Assembly: GCF_000832985.1 (NCBI RefSeq)
Contig: NZ_CP009920.1
Span: 5,078,501 to 5,142,500, forward strand
Length of the DNA stretch: 64,000 bases
Source of the DNA: Priestia megaterium NBRC 15308 = ATCC 14581
GTDB lineage: Bacteria; Bacillota; Bacilli; Bacillales; Bacillaceae_H
Direction of reading: 5' to 3'
Shown: positions 16,140 through 24,110 of the stretch, piece by piece
Numbering within the stretch: the stretch's first letter is position 1
How the letters are laid out: every line of letters begins with the position of its first letter
Made by a program: the position numbers and the translations under genes
The notes under the pieces: generated by a model
The model's input: only the letters and a program-made list of their open reading frames with translations
Told to the model about the DNA's origin: nothing
The model's database searches: none

Positions 16140-16192
16140 ACTATATAATAGCTTTGAACAATTGTAAACAGATATATTTACATTTGTTCAAA
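16140..16192 (-). promoter_or_regulatory. deo operon promoter with overlapping DeoR operator
   Basis: On the minus strand TTTACA (16163-16168) and TATAGT (16140-16145) are 17 nt apart. The inverted repeat 16153-16168/16177-16192 (TTTGAACAATTGTAAA against its complement, one mismatch in 16) covers the -35 box. B. subtilis DeoR binds a palindrome containing TTGAACAA-like halves, so this is the likely operator. Confidence 0.75.
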
Positions 16193-16220
16193 AATATTTA
16201 TAGCGTTTGTTTTAGTGAAT

Positions 16221-16248
16221 AAAAAAAGACTTCCGCACTCGGAAGTCT
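16221..16248 (-). terminator. Terminator of the deoR transcript
   Basis: GACTTCCG/CGGAAGTC stem with a 4-nt loop and a run of seven T on the minus strand. Confidence 0.85.
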
Positions 16249-16252
16249 TCCC

Positions 16253-16576
16253 TTATTTTTCAGCTTTTATCACAAATGACAACATGATTCGGTACTTATT
16301 CTTTACCTTTTTATAAGGAATTAATACATATGGCTGATCAGGCGGCGTAAATCGTTCAATTCCTTTTTGGTCAGTATCAGGAGAAAAGTACATTCTTCCC
16401 CACCGTTTAATGATATAGCCTGTGGTTCCTTTGGCAATCATTCCATCTTTTGAAACGTCTACTTGAAAAGGATACCGGTTTCGCTGTGCCTGCAGAGATG
16501 ACGCCGAATAAGATACAATATCTTCTACTATTTCAATCCGATGAAGCTTTTGCTCTTGAAAAAACAGCGTCTTCAT
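16253..16576 (-). CDS. Uncharacterised protein cotranscribed with deoR
   Basis: A 107-residue soluble basic protein that I do not recognise. It has no signal peptide or membrane segment; the middle is strand-rich (YPFQVDVSKDGMIAKGTTGY, IIKRWGRMYFSP). It begins 5 nt after the deoR stop codon and ends at the terminator, so it belongs to the deoR transcript and not to the catabolic operon. The ATG touches the AAAGGAG site, so the spacing is unusually short. A link to nucleoside use is suggested only by position. Confidence 0.6.
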   Translation of the reverse strand: MKTLFFQEQKLHRIEIVEDIVSYSASSLQAQRNRYPFQVDVSKDGMIAKGTTGYIIKRWGRMYFSPDTDQKGIERFTPPDQPYVLIPYKKVKNKYRIMLSFVIKAEK

Positions 16577-16581
16577 CTCCT

Positions 16582-17532
16582 TTACTCTTGTTTATCTAAC
16601 AAAAAGCGCGCCGTGAACTGATCAGTAACGAGCACATTTGCAAATTTCCCTTGCAGCGCTCCGTAAATGCTGTCAATTTTCTGATCCCCGCCGGCTACTA
16701 AAATGGCGTACTCTTTCTTCTTTAGTTCTTCCAAATCAAGTCCAAGCGTCCGTTCATCCAGGCTTTCATTGCAAATTTGTCCATCTTTATCAAAAAAACG
16801 TGAACAAATGTCTCCTACCGCTCGAGAGGAAATCATCTCTACATCTTGTTCGGAAAAGTAGCCAAGCTGAAAAAGCAGCGAATCGGTTTTAATAGGTCCC
16901 GTAGTAAAGACGGCAATATTGGCTTGTTTGCCTAAATCTAAAATGCGCTTAATATGACGATCCGTTTCCATTGCTTTTTTAACTACCACGTGATCGACAA
17001 TCACAGGCAAAGGAAGATGCATAGGAGGCGTATTGTATGCCTTTCCAAATAAGTACATAATTTCAGAAGCATACGTGCTCGTTTCCGAATGGCTTACTCC
17101 GCCTTTTAACTGCACAACCTGCACGTCATTCACATACTTTTGTTTTAAATCGATGGCCACTTGATAAAGAGTTGTTCCCCACGTCACCCCAATAATATCT
17201 CCATCTTTTACAATGTCATAGAGATAGTCAGCTGCTGCCACGCCTAGATGACTTTTAATAATGTGATTTTCATATTGAGGCACCGGTGTGACGATTGCTT
17301 TTTTTAAATTGAATTTTTGTTCAAGCTGAGAAGACAACTTTTCACTATTGATAGATGAATCTACAATTTTAATTTGAACAATGCCTTCTTCTTTTGCTGT
17401 CTGCAGCAATCGAGAAACCGTGGGCCTTGATACACCAAGCTTTTTTGCAATTTCACTTTGATTATAATCAAGAATATAATACATCCTTGCCGCTTCAATC
17501 ACTTTATTAAATTTCTCTTGATCCATCTCCAT
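16582..17532 (-). CDS. deoR: Deoxyribonucleoside regulator DeoR (SorC family)
   Basis: A 316-residue repressor. The N-terminal helix-turn-helix is at about residues 24-45 (NQSEIAKKLGVSRPTVSRLL); the rest is the sugar-binding domain with VTWGTTLYQVA, VVQLKGGVSH, RAVGDICSRFFD and ILVAGG. It is the SorC-type DeoR of Bacillus, not the E. coli DeoR, and senses deoxyribose 5-phosphate in B. subtilis. It lies directly upstream of the operon it should control, with its operator at 16153-16192. Confidence 0.93.
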   Translation of the reverse strand: MEMDQEKFNKVIEAARMYYILDYNQSEIAKKLGVSRPTVSRLLQTAKEEGIVQIKIVDSSINSEKLSSQLEQKFNLKKAIVTPVPQYENHIIKSHLGVAAADYLYDIVKDGDIIGVTWGTTLYQVAIDLKQKYVNDVQVVQLKGGVSHSETSTYASEIMYLFGKAYNTPPMHLPLPVIVDHVVVKKAMETDRHIKRILDLGKQANIAVFTTGPIKTDSLLFQLGYFSEQDVEMISSRAVGDICSRFFDKDGQICNESLDERTLGLDLEELKKKEYAILVAGGDQKIDSIYGALQGKFANVLVTDQFTARFLLDKQE

Positions 17533-17664
17533 CGACTTGTTCTCCCTTACCTCATGAATTTCTTATCCCAATTTTACCAAACTTATGTCTTTAGTTTACT
17601 TGTTTGGTGAACAAAATTTCAAGAGGGGATTTTGTAACTGAGATGAAAAGAGAAATACTCGGGG

Positions 17665-18639
17665 CTATGGAGACCAGTTTTCTACGTATCCATTCATTCC
17701 AGCATACTCATAAAGAGCTTCTAACTTACGCTCCGAATAATAGTTAAAATCATTGTGAACTGCTGTTAATTTAAGATTCTCATTACGAACAAACATCTTC
17801 TCAAGGTATAAGCTCTTAGCAAGTTTATTGCTCTTTTTTGTGTTGCAACTTTGACAGCTTAACACCAAATTCCACATATTATCTGATTGGATATAACTCC
17901 ATGGAATAAAATGATCTACATGAGTAGCGATGCGTTTATCAGAAAGAACTTTCCCACAATAAAAACATTCTTTTGTTTCATATTTCCAAAGTATGTTATA
18001 GAATGCATGCAGCGATTCGCGTTTTGAAATATTTTCTACTTTCAACAAGACATCTTCTAACTTATTTTTGTCATTATGCTTTTCTAAAAATTTCGCCAAA
18101 TGATAATTGGTTAAATGAGTAACAATTTGTCTATATTTTTGTAAAAAAATATAGATACTGCTATTAAACTTTATGTATTCTGTTCTTTTGTCAAACTCAT
18201 AAATAGAAGCTTCCATATCTCCGTATAACGCCCCTACTACATACCTTGCCCCCACTTTTTTAGTTCTTTCTACTAACTGCAATTGAAAATTACTTGGTAA
18301 ACGATCAAATACTACTTTATTGGGGACACCATGCATTAACTGAAATTCCTTTAACTCTTTTTGAATTCCAGATTGTCTATTGGGTGTATTTAATTGATTT
18401 AAATCATGATGAATAACCAAATTCCAATATATTTTAGCAAATGAAAAATATACTTGATCAAACGTGAGTACTAACCGATTGTCAACGTTATATAGGTTTT
18501 CAATTAAAGCTTTCATTAATCCATATTTATACGTTGTGGTAAAGTGACCATTAGCAAAAAATTGATTAATGATCTTCCAAATTTCTTGTTCTGTTAAATA
18601 AGCTTTTTTTATTTCTCCTACTTTTAAATTAAAACTCAC
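17665..18639 (-). CDS. HNH endonuclease domain protein
   Basis: A 324-residue protein. Residues 1-200 are mainly helical and unfamiliar. An HNH zinc module is at about residues 226-285: CFYCGK, the catalytic VDHFIPW, the asparagine in NMWNLVLSCQSCNTKKSN, and the second CxxC. All HNH residues are present, so it should be an active nuclease; the biological target is unknown. Codon use is more AT-rich than in the deo genes, hinting at transfer. The start appears to be GTG with only a weak ribosome site, 38 nt after the MazG-like gene, so translation may be coupled. Confidence 0.75.
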   Translation of the reverse strand: MSFNLKVGEIKKAYLTEQEIWKIINQFFANGHFTTTYKYGLMKALIENLYNVDNRLVLTFDQVYFSFAKIYWNLVIHHDLNQLNTPNRQSGIQKELKEFQLMHGVPNKVVFDRLPSNFQLQLVERTKKVGARYVVGALYGDMEASIYEFDKRTEYIKFNSSIYIFLQKYRQIVTHLTNYHLAKFLEKHNDKNKLEDVLLKVENISKRESLHAFYNILWKYETKECFYCGKVLSDKRIATHVDHFIPWSYIQSDNMWNLVLSCQSCNTKKSNKLAKSLYLEKMFVRNENLKLTAVHNDFNYYSERKLEALYEYAGMNGYVENWSP

Positions 18640-18677
18640 CTGCCACCGCTCGCTCCTCCCACTATTGCACCACCAAA

Positions 18678-19004
18678 CTACGCTTCTTCTGTTTCCACTA
18701 AATAAACCCGATTATCAAACTTCCCGCGCTCCTTGGCCTTCTCCTCACGCACTTTCTCAAGTTGTTCTGGCGTGGCCCCGTGCACAGCTGCTAGCGCGTG
18801 CATAACTTCTAGTAAATCTGCAAGCTCTTCAATTGCCTCTTGATGCGTTGGGGCTTCTATGTACTCTTGAAGTTCTTCTTTTGCCTTTTTCGTCAGCTCA
18901 TGTTGATATTCCTCTCGCTGCAGCACGCGTGATTTGAAGGTTTTTCCGCTTTGTTCAATAATCGTAGGAATTTTATCTCGCACTAGCTTGTTATAAGTAG
19001 GCAT
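18678..19004 (-). CDS. MazG-like nucleotide pyrophosphohydrolase
   Basis: A 108-residue all-helical protein opening with YNKLVRDKIPTIIEQSG, the hallmark of the phosphoribosyl-ATP/MazG-like group in Gram-positive bacteria. Metal-binding acidic residues are in KEELQEYIEAP and EEAIEELADLLEV-type positions (EAIEELADLLEVMHALA). Such enzymes hydrolyse nucleoside triphosphates to monophosphates, sometimes damaged ones. There are no his genes nearby, so histidine synthesis is unlikely. It lies between a muramidase and an HNH nuclease with short gaps on both sides. ATG follows GATGGAGGG. Confidence 0.85.
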   Translation of the reverse strand: MPTYNKLVRDKIPTIIEQSGKTFKSRVLQREEYQHELTKKAKEELQEYIEAPTHQEAIEELADLLEVMHALAAVHGATPEQLEKVREEKAKERGKFDNRVYLVETEEA

Positions 19005-19037
19005 TATTTTCCCTCCATCTCTTACCTTTCTAGTAAA

Positions 19038-19778
19038 CTAGTATCTTTCAAATTCTGCTTGATTTCCGTTAAACACATTTAAATCAATAAACGTTTCTTT
19101 ACCTTTATAGCCGCTTAACCGCCCTTTATTCGTATACTGCCAAAACGTCCATTTCTTCTGCTCTTCAAGAGTAGGCTTTTTCACAACATCGCGAATCCAA
19201 ATATCACACTCAGGATATCTGTTTTTAATATACAAGTCATACGCTTTAGGCGTCGTATAAAGAATGACGCGCTTGTCATAATGAGATTCAAGACGTTTAA
19301 TCATGCTAGAAAGCTCCTTGTATACATGTTTCTGAGACGGAAGGTTTTGTTTTTTATCTCCGTAAAATTCTACATCAATCACTGGAGGCAAATCGTTATT
19401 TTTAAGAGAGACTGCTTTGATAAAATTAGCCGCTTGTGTGGAACCTTTGCTATCATAACTAAAGAAGTGATAAGCTCCGATCCGCATGGTTTTGCGATTT
19501 GCTTGTTCCCAGTTTTGTTTAAATAAAGGATCTTGAAATGAACTTCCTTCCGTTGCTTTAATAAAAGCAAACTGAATATCTTGTTTACTCAGCACATTCC
19601 AATTAATCTCCCCTTGATAAGAAGATACGTCTACGCCTTTTACATCATAGCGGTTGGCACTTATCGCATTAGGAATTACCCAGCCTTTACTCCATAGTAA
19701 AAATATAAAGCTTACAAGAACGACTAATATAACTCCTACGGCAAGAAATCTTTTGTTCTTTTGATTTGCTTTATCTAT
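19038..19778 (-). CDS. GH25 muramidase (lysozyme-type), membrane-anchored, apparent AUA start
   Basis: The reading frame gives a 246-residue protein: a basic N-terminus, one transmembrane helix (about residues 12-32), then a glycoside hydrolase family 25 domain with VKGVDVSSYQGEINW, FAFIKATEGSSFQDP, IGAYHFFSYDSKGSTQAANF and LPPVIDVEF, which holds the catalytic acids. Such enzymes cut peptidoglycan between MurNAc and GlcNAc. No ATG, GTG or TTG exists in frame before the domain; the first is a GTG at 19595 that would remove the catalytic start. An AAGGGGGT site lies 8 nt before ATA at 19776-19778, which I take as the start or a mutated ATG. It is the first of three same-strand genes. Confidence 0.75.
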   Translation of the reverse strand: MDKANQKNKRFLAVGVILVVLVSFIFLLWSKGWVIPNAISANRYDVKGVDVSSYQGEINWNVLSKQDIQFAFIKATEGSSFQDPLFKQNWEQANRKTMRIGAYHFFSYDSKGSTQAANFIKAVSLKNNDLPPVIDVEFYGDKKQNLPSQKHVYKELSSMIKRLESHYDKRVILYTTPKAYDLYIKNRYPECDIWIRDVVKKPTLEEQKKWTFWQYTNKGRLSGYKGKETFIDLNVFNGNQAEFERY

Positions 19779-19874
19779 TGTGTTTACCCCCTTTTTTAGA
19801 AAATACTTCTAATATTCTAACATAAAAAGGATTTTCCAAAGCAAAAGAGCCTACAAGTCTTTATTTGGAAATAT

Positions 19875-19898
19875 AAAAAACCACCTAAAATCAGGCGG
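19875..19898 (-). terminator. Terminator of the small membrane protein gene at 19907
   Basis: CCGCCTGA and TTAGGTGG form an imperfect stem on the minus strand, followed by six T. Confidence 0.65.
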
Positions 19899-19906
19899 CT
19901 CTTCTT

Positions 19907-20218
19907 TTATGCTGCGTCTTCAGATGGTTCATTATCTTTGGCTGCTTCTATAAGTAAGAAAATAGCCGTTAAAATATGCATGATCATGCCGACCACAGGA
20001 ATCCACGCAATAGCGGAACAGACAATTCCCATGATATGCCCTGTCCGAACTTTGTTTGTTTTAATGGCAAATACTAAACCTACGATATGCAATGCGAGCA
20101 TTAGAATAAGCGGCGTGTAGGCTAGGCTTATAACCAAGGTGCCACCTAGAAGTGGAATCCCCCAAAGGGCCTCCAATCCTCCGCTGACCCATTTCAATAT
20201 ACGACTTGCTTTTCCCAT
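19907..20218 (-). CDS. Small hydrophobic membrane protein
   Basis: A 103-residue protein with three to four membrane segments (LLGGTLVISLAYTPLILML, GIVCSAIAWIPVVGMIMHIL). It resembles DUF4064-like small membrane proteins in layout but I do not claim the family. The ATG at 20218 follows GGGGGAGGA by 5 nt; 11 earlier codons in frame precede that site and are rejected. It is a single gene with its own terminator. Confidence 0.6.
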   Translation of the reverse strand: MGKASRILKWVSGGLEALWGIPLLGGTLVISLAYTPLILMLALHIVGLVFAIKTNKVRTGHIMGIVCSAIAWIPVVGMIMHILTAIFLLIEAAKDNEPSEDAA

Positions 20219-20448
20219 TGTATCCTCCCCCTTTGTCTTCAATGTATGCAAAGAGGTTTTGTTTCTGAACGTTTGTATATGAAAAAAGTGGCAAAAATAC
20301 GTGTACTAAAAATAAATCGATAGTCCCATATAAAGATACGTTTTTATACGGGACTAGTGTAATAGTGGAAAATGAATGAGAGGAAAAGGCGTTGTTTTAC
20401 ATGTAATAACGAGGAGCTCTTCGGAAAGAGAACGAATTAAACATAAAC

Positions 20449-20486
20449 AAAAAAGCCGAACTCAAAATGTAAGCTCGGCTTTTTCT
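20449..20486. terminator. Bidirectional terminator before the gene at 20525
   Basis: AAAAAGCCGA/TCGGCTTTTT stem with a 15-nt loop region; A-run and T-run on opposite sides. Confidence 0.7.
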
Positions 20487-20524
20487 TATATAACAAATAG
20501 AAGTATTATAAAATGTTTGTCGTA

Positions 20525-20713
20525 TTAGTGTTCTCGACTCTTCTCAAATTTTTCAACAGCTTCAAAATCAAGCTCGGCTGATATCCAATCGCCTTTTTCC
20601 GGGAATTCTAGATTTCGAACGACTATTTTATTCGGCCCTTTTTTTTCTAAAATTTTTGCCTGGAAGTTTTTGTACATAACTACTTCTCGTTCTTTGATAT
20701 CTGTCCACAACAA
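20525..20713 (-). CDS. Small uncharacterised protein
   Basis: A 60-70 residue protein ending in LDFEAVEKFEKSREH with a core IVVRNLEFPEKGDWISAELD. I do not recognise it; it looks like a small strand-rich domain. The start is uncertain: TTG at 20713 lies 8 nt after AAAGGGG, while an ATG at 20677 (MYKNFQAKILEKKGPNK) has only GAGAAG before it. No membrane segment is visible. It is a single gene with a terminator after it. Confidence 0.45.
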   Translation of the reverse strand: MLWTDIKEREVVMYKNFQAKILEKKGPNKIVVRNLEFPEKGDWISAELDFEAVEKFEKSREH

Positions 20714-20758
20714 GTGCAGAACCCCTTTCAACTTTAAGAAGTTAATATTTCGAAACAC

Positions 20759-21178
20759 TGTTTTACATTTTATTATATTTTTTTTGATTTGTTAATTTTT
20801 TTGTCTTGTTTTTTATAAAAAAATGATCCAAACGCTTTTTTCTACTATAATATACCCAAAATATCTTTTAACCTTTAAATATTTATGTTATATTTTTAAA
20901 ATTGTATTACAAGTTTTTTGTTTTTGCCTTTTCGTTTCTCCTCTTTTCTTCTTTTTACATATTCATAATAGACATATCAATCTATACTAATACGTATCAA
21001 GGTTTAAAAGTTCAAAAATATCTTACCATACTAAAAAGCATTGGGTTGTCCCACTAGAAATCCAATCGAATTTACAAAACTCCACCGAAAAAACTAGAAA
21101 CCTTTAGCCATACAAAAGACTGCTTTTACCGCATTTATATTTTAATGAATACTACCAACACAATTTGAGGTGCCCACA
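20759..21178. other. AT-rich intergenic region upstream of plsY
   Basis: About 420 bp with no convincing ORF. TATAAT occurs at 20849-20854 but without a good -35 box. TTTACA at 21071-21076 may belong to the plsY promoter, with a weak -10. Nothing else is evident. Confidence 0.5.
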
Positions 21179-21766
21179 ATGAACGTATTAACACACGCTA
21201 TAATTATCTTATTAGCTTATTTAATTGGGTCAATTCCTTTTGCTTTAGTGATTGGAAAGGGCTTTTACAAAACCGATGTTCGCAAGCACGGAAGCGGTAA
21301 CTTAGGAGCCACTAATACCTTTCGTACTTTAGGAAAGAAAGCAGGTATTATAGTATTGATTGGAGATATAGCAAAAGGTTCGCTAGCTGTCTGTTTACCG
21401 CTTATGATGAATAGTCACTTGCATATGCTTGTCCCTGGATTTATCGCTATTCTTGGACATAGCTATCCTGTTTTTGCAAGGTTTAAAGGAGGAAAATCTG
21501 TAGCGACTGCGGCTGGTGTATTCCTTGCATTTTCACCATTAGCTTTCATTCTAGGAATTCTTGCTTTTTTAATTTCTCTCAAAATTTCTAAATACGTATC
21601 CTTATCTTCACCTATTGGCGCATTGGTTGCCTTTTTAACATCAATTTATGTAGGTGATGTAGTTTTAATGGTATTTGCAGCCATTATTTTTGTTTTCATT
21701 ACATGGAAGCATATTAAAAACTTCAAACGTATTAAATTAGGTACAGAACCTAAGGTTAATTTTTAA
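21179..21766 (+). CDS. plsY: Glycerol-3-phosphate acyltransferase PlsY (paralogue)
   Basis: A 195-residue, five-helix membrane enzyme that transfers an acyl group from acyl phosphate to glycerol 3-phosphate. The three signature motifs are present: LIGSIPFALVIGK, HGSGNLGATNTFRTLG and FKGGKSVATAAGV. The ATG at 21179 follows GAGGTG by 5 nt; a GTG three codons earlier lies in that site. It is alone rather than beside parE or acpP-type genes, so it may be an extra copy. Activity is inferred from intact motifs. Confidence 0.92.
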   Translation: MNVLTHAIIILLAYLIGSIPFALVIGKGFYKTDVRKHGSGNLGATNTFRTLGKKAGIIVLIGDIAKGSLAVCLPLMMNSHLHMLVPGFIAILGHSYPVFARFKGGKSVATAAGVFLAFSPLAFILGILAFLISLKISKYVSLSSPIGALVAFLTSIYVGDVVLMVFAAIIFVFITWKHIKNFKRIKLGTEPKVNF

Positions 21767-21802
21767 ACGTACTAAAGTTAGTAATCTTTAAATGGTGTGA
21801 CC

Positions 21803-21837
21803 AAAAAGGTGTTCATGAGTTGAACACCTTTTTAATT
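21803..21837 (+). terminator. Terminator of plsY
   Basis: AAAAAGGTGTTCA/TGAACACCTTTTT stem, then AATTATT. It also reads as a terminator on the other strand. Confidence 0.85.
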
Positions 21838-21938
21838 ATTTTAGTACGTCTTGTCCCAAGATAGACGTAAATTATGAAATTTCTTTAAAAATGCTCTTGG
21901 TTATAGCCTAAACAATACATTTCGCTGCTTCCTATATC

Positions 21939-22616
21939 TCATTTTGTAATTTGATATTTACTATTTAACCACCTTAAAACGATGAGTGTTACGGCACCAG
22001 CAGCTAGATATAAGAAACCTCCAACTTCTATTACATACCCAAAAGGTGGAATAAGCTTTGGTAAAAAAACCATCCCGGCAAGAGAAATAAAAATTAAGAC
22101 AAAGAGTAGAAAAAAGTCCTTAATCTTATTCGAAATTTTGTAAACAGATTTTTGTATCCATTTTAAAAGCAGAAAAACATCAAGAGAAATAATAGCTGCA
22201 ACAATAACAAAGGTGACGATTGCTGTTCCGATATAAACAGTCTGGCTGCTATCCTTAACATAATGTACAACGATATTTCCTATCCCGCTTACTATAGCCA
22301 TCAAGCTTGCTAGCTGTAACAATAAAAAGCTTATAAAAAAAGCAGTGCTTTTTAAGGGTTCTTTAGGTAACTGTTTAATCATTTCATCACAGTACGTCCT
22401 AAGATTCTCTCCAAACACCTCTTCAGCACGCTTCCCTTCCGCTTGTGCGTCAATAAGGTGATCTAAAAGCTCCATCAATAACTCTTCAGCCTGCTGTTCA
22501 GAAACTGACACACTCGTTCGAATGTAAACAAGCATATTATCATAGTACTCTTCATTTTCCTTGGTCAGCTCTTTTCGCTTCTTATTATTTAATTGAATTA
22601 ATTCCTTAGCGTTCAT
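21939..22616 (-). CDS. DUF1129-type membrane protein
   Basis: A 225-residue protein. The first 90 residues are a soluble helical domain (LIQLNNKKRKELTKENEEYY, ELLMELLDHLIDAQAEGK) as in DUF1129/DUF1048 proteins; the rest has four membrane helices. It overlaps the padR-type gene by 11 bp and is translated from the same message. Such pairs are a recurring regulator-membrane-protein arrangement; the function is unknown. Confidence 0.65.
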   Translation of the reverse strand: MNAKELIQLNNKKRKELTKENEEYYDNMLVYIRTSVSVSEQQAEELLMELLDHLIDAQAEGKRAEEVFGENLRTYCDEMIKQLPKEPLKSTAFFISFLLLQLASLMAIVSGIGNIVVHYVKDSSQTVYIGTAIVTFVIVAAIISLDVFLLLKWIQKSVYKISNKIKDFFLLFVLIFISLAGMVFLPKLIPPFGYVIEVGGFLYLAAGAVTLIVLRWLNSKYQITK

Positions 22617-22944
22617 CGTAAAAACTCCTATTCAACAATTTATCTACAGGGTTTTGAATGTTGATCCATTCCTCTTGGATTTCACATAATGCGCTCTCAC
22701 CAGATGCCGTAAGATGATAGTACTTTCGTTTAGGACCCGAAGGCGATGCTTTCATTTCTCCCTTTATTAATCCCTCCTTTTGAAGACGTAGTAAAATTGG
22801 GTAAATCGAACCTTCACTCACATCATTTAATCCATATTGTTGAAGCTTCTGAGATAGCTCATAGCCATAAACCGTTTCTTTTTGAATGATTGATAAGATA
22901 CACCCTTCTAAAATTCCTTTTAACAATTGACTTCTCAAAGACAT
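22606..22944 (-). CDS. PadR-family transcriptional regulator
   Basis: A 112-residue winged-helix protein with the PadR pattern LKGILEGCILSIIQKETVYG, YELSQKLQQYGL, SEGSIYPILLRLQKEGLI and GPKRKYYHLTASGE. It is short, as in the PadR-s1 group that represses its own operon. Two similar palindromes lie directly upstream (22965-22983 and 23001-23019), consistent with autoregulation. The downstream overlapping membrane protein gene is its probable main target. Confidence 0.9.
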   Translation of the reverse strand: MSLRSQLLKGILEGCILSIIQKETVYGYELSQKLQQYGLNDVSEGSIYPILLRLQKEGLIKGEMKASPSGPKRKYYHLTASGESALCEIQEEWINIQNPVDKLLNRSFYDER

Positions 22945-22964
22945 ATCGATTTCTTCCTTTTCAC

Positions 22965-23019
22965 TATCTTGTTATACAAGATACATTTTTAAAGTAAAGC
23001 TACCTTGCAAGACAAGATA
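22965..23019 (-). promoter_or_regulatory. Two tandem palindromes, probable PadR operators
   Basis: TATCTTG-ttata-CAAGATA at 22965-22983 and TACCTTG-caaga-CAAGATA at 23001-23019; centres are 36 bp apart. A weak promoter, TTGTCT with TTAAAA-type -10, lies within the same stretch. Confidence 0.65.
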
Positions 23020-23195
23020 GCTTTATATCACTCATAATAACCTATTTATGGTAAATATTCAACCATTTATTTACTTTTTTTATTAAACCACTTAACATAG
23101 TAATCTTTTTAGTAAATTTGAATAAATAAATGAAACCTTTCCTCTCTACTAACCGTATACCTATCATGCACGTATTAGTTAAAGGAGGAAGACTT

Positions 23196-24068
23196 GTGCT
23201 AAAACGAATTTCACTGTTTATTTTCGTTAATATTTTAGTATTAATTACAATCACAACGATTACATCTTTATTAGGTGTTCAAAGCTATATGGGAAGCAGC
23301 GGTTACGGCGGCCTGCTGGCATTTAGCGTAATTGCCGGCTTCAGCGGCGCGATTATTTCTCTTATGATGTCACGCGTGATGGCAAAGTGGATGATGGGTG
23401 TTCAAGTTATTGATGAACGTTCCCCTCAAGGTGAATACGAACGGTTTGTTCTAGAAGAAACGCACCGACTTGCATCTGTTGCAGGATTAAGAAAAATGCC
23501 TCAGGTCGGAATTTATCATTCAGCGGAAGTTAACGCTTTTGCAACTGGGCCAAGTAAAAGACGCTCGCTTGTTGCCGTTTCAAGCGGAATGCTCGAACGA
23601 ATGGACCGCGATGCGATCAGCGGCGTTATCGCTCACGAAATAGCGCATATTAAAAGCGGTGATATGGTCACAACTACGCTTCTGCAAGGAGTATTAAATA
23701 CATTTGTTATTTTCTTCTCTCGTTTAGTAGCCAAAGCGGTGTCAAACTTTGTGCGAGAAGAGTTTGCGATGGTTGTTTATTTCCTTACATCGATTGTATT
23801 TGAGATTCTCTTTAGTATCTTAAGCAGCCCAATTATCTTCTGGCATTCAAGAAGACGTGAATTCAAAGCCGATGAGCTTGCAGCTAAACTCGGTGGTAAA
23901 GAAAAAATGATTTATGCGTTAGAATCGCTTCGTCATACTACTTCATTAGTAGATGACCGTCAAAAATCCATTGCTGCTTTTAAAATTAGCGGCAAAGAAA
24001 AATTCTCACGCTTATTTTCTACTCACCCGCCGCTCGAAAAACGCATTGAGCGCTTGCATTCACTATAA
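23196..24068 (+). CDS. htpX: M48-family membrane protease HtpX
   Basis: A 290-residue zinc metalloprotease. Two N-terminal membrane helices (about residues 5-25 and 35-60) precede the catalytic HEIAH at residues 147-151; the third zinc ligand glutamate is in RRREFKADELAAKLGG. Further helices lie around residues 160-220. HtpX degrades misfolded membrane proteins. The GTG at 23196 has AAAGGAGG at good distance and gives the standard family length; upstream in-frame codons are rejected. Confidence 0.93.
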   Translation: MLKRISLFIFVNILVLITITTITSLLGVQSYMGSSGYGGLLAFSVIAGFSGAIISLMMSRVMAKWMMGVQVIDERSPQGEYERFVLEETHRLASVAGLRKMPQVGIYHSAEVNAFATGPSKRRSLVAVSSGMLERMDRDAISGVIAHEIAHIKSGDMVTTTLLQGVLNTFVIFFSRLVAKAVSNFVREEFAMVVYFLTSIVFEILFSILSSPIIFWHSRRREFKADELAAKLGGKEKMIYALESLRHTTSLVDDRQKSIAAFKISGKEKFSRLFSTHPPLEKRIERLHSL

Positions 24069-24074
24069 GCACAC

Positions 24075-24107
24075 AAAACCAGCTTCTTTAAAGAAGCTGG
24101 TTTTTTT
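24075..24107. terminator. Bidirectional terminator between htpX and the MBL-fold gene
   Basis: AAAACCAGCTTCTT/AAGAAGCTGGTTTT stem plus extra T. Confidence 0.85.
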
Positions 24108-24110
24108 ATG

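Noticed and set aside
12414-17532. Purine riboswitch or PurR-type control of the nucleoside locus
   Set aside because: No purine-aptamer core or PurBox pair was seen; DeoR and cre-like sites explain the control region.
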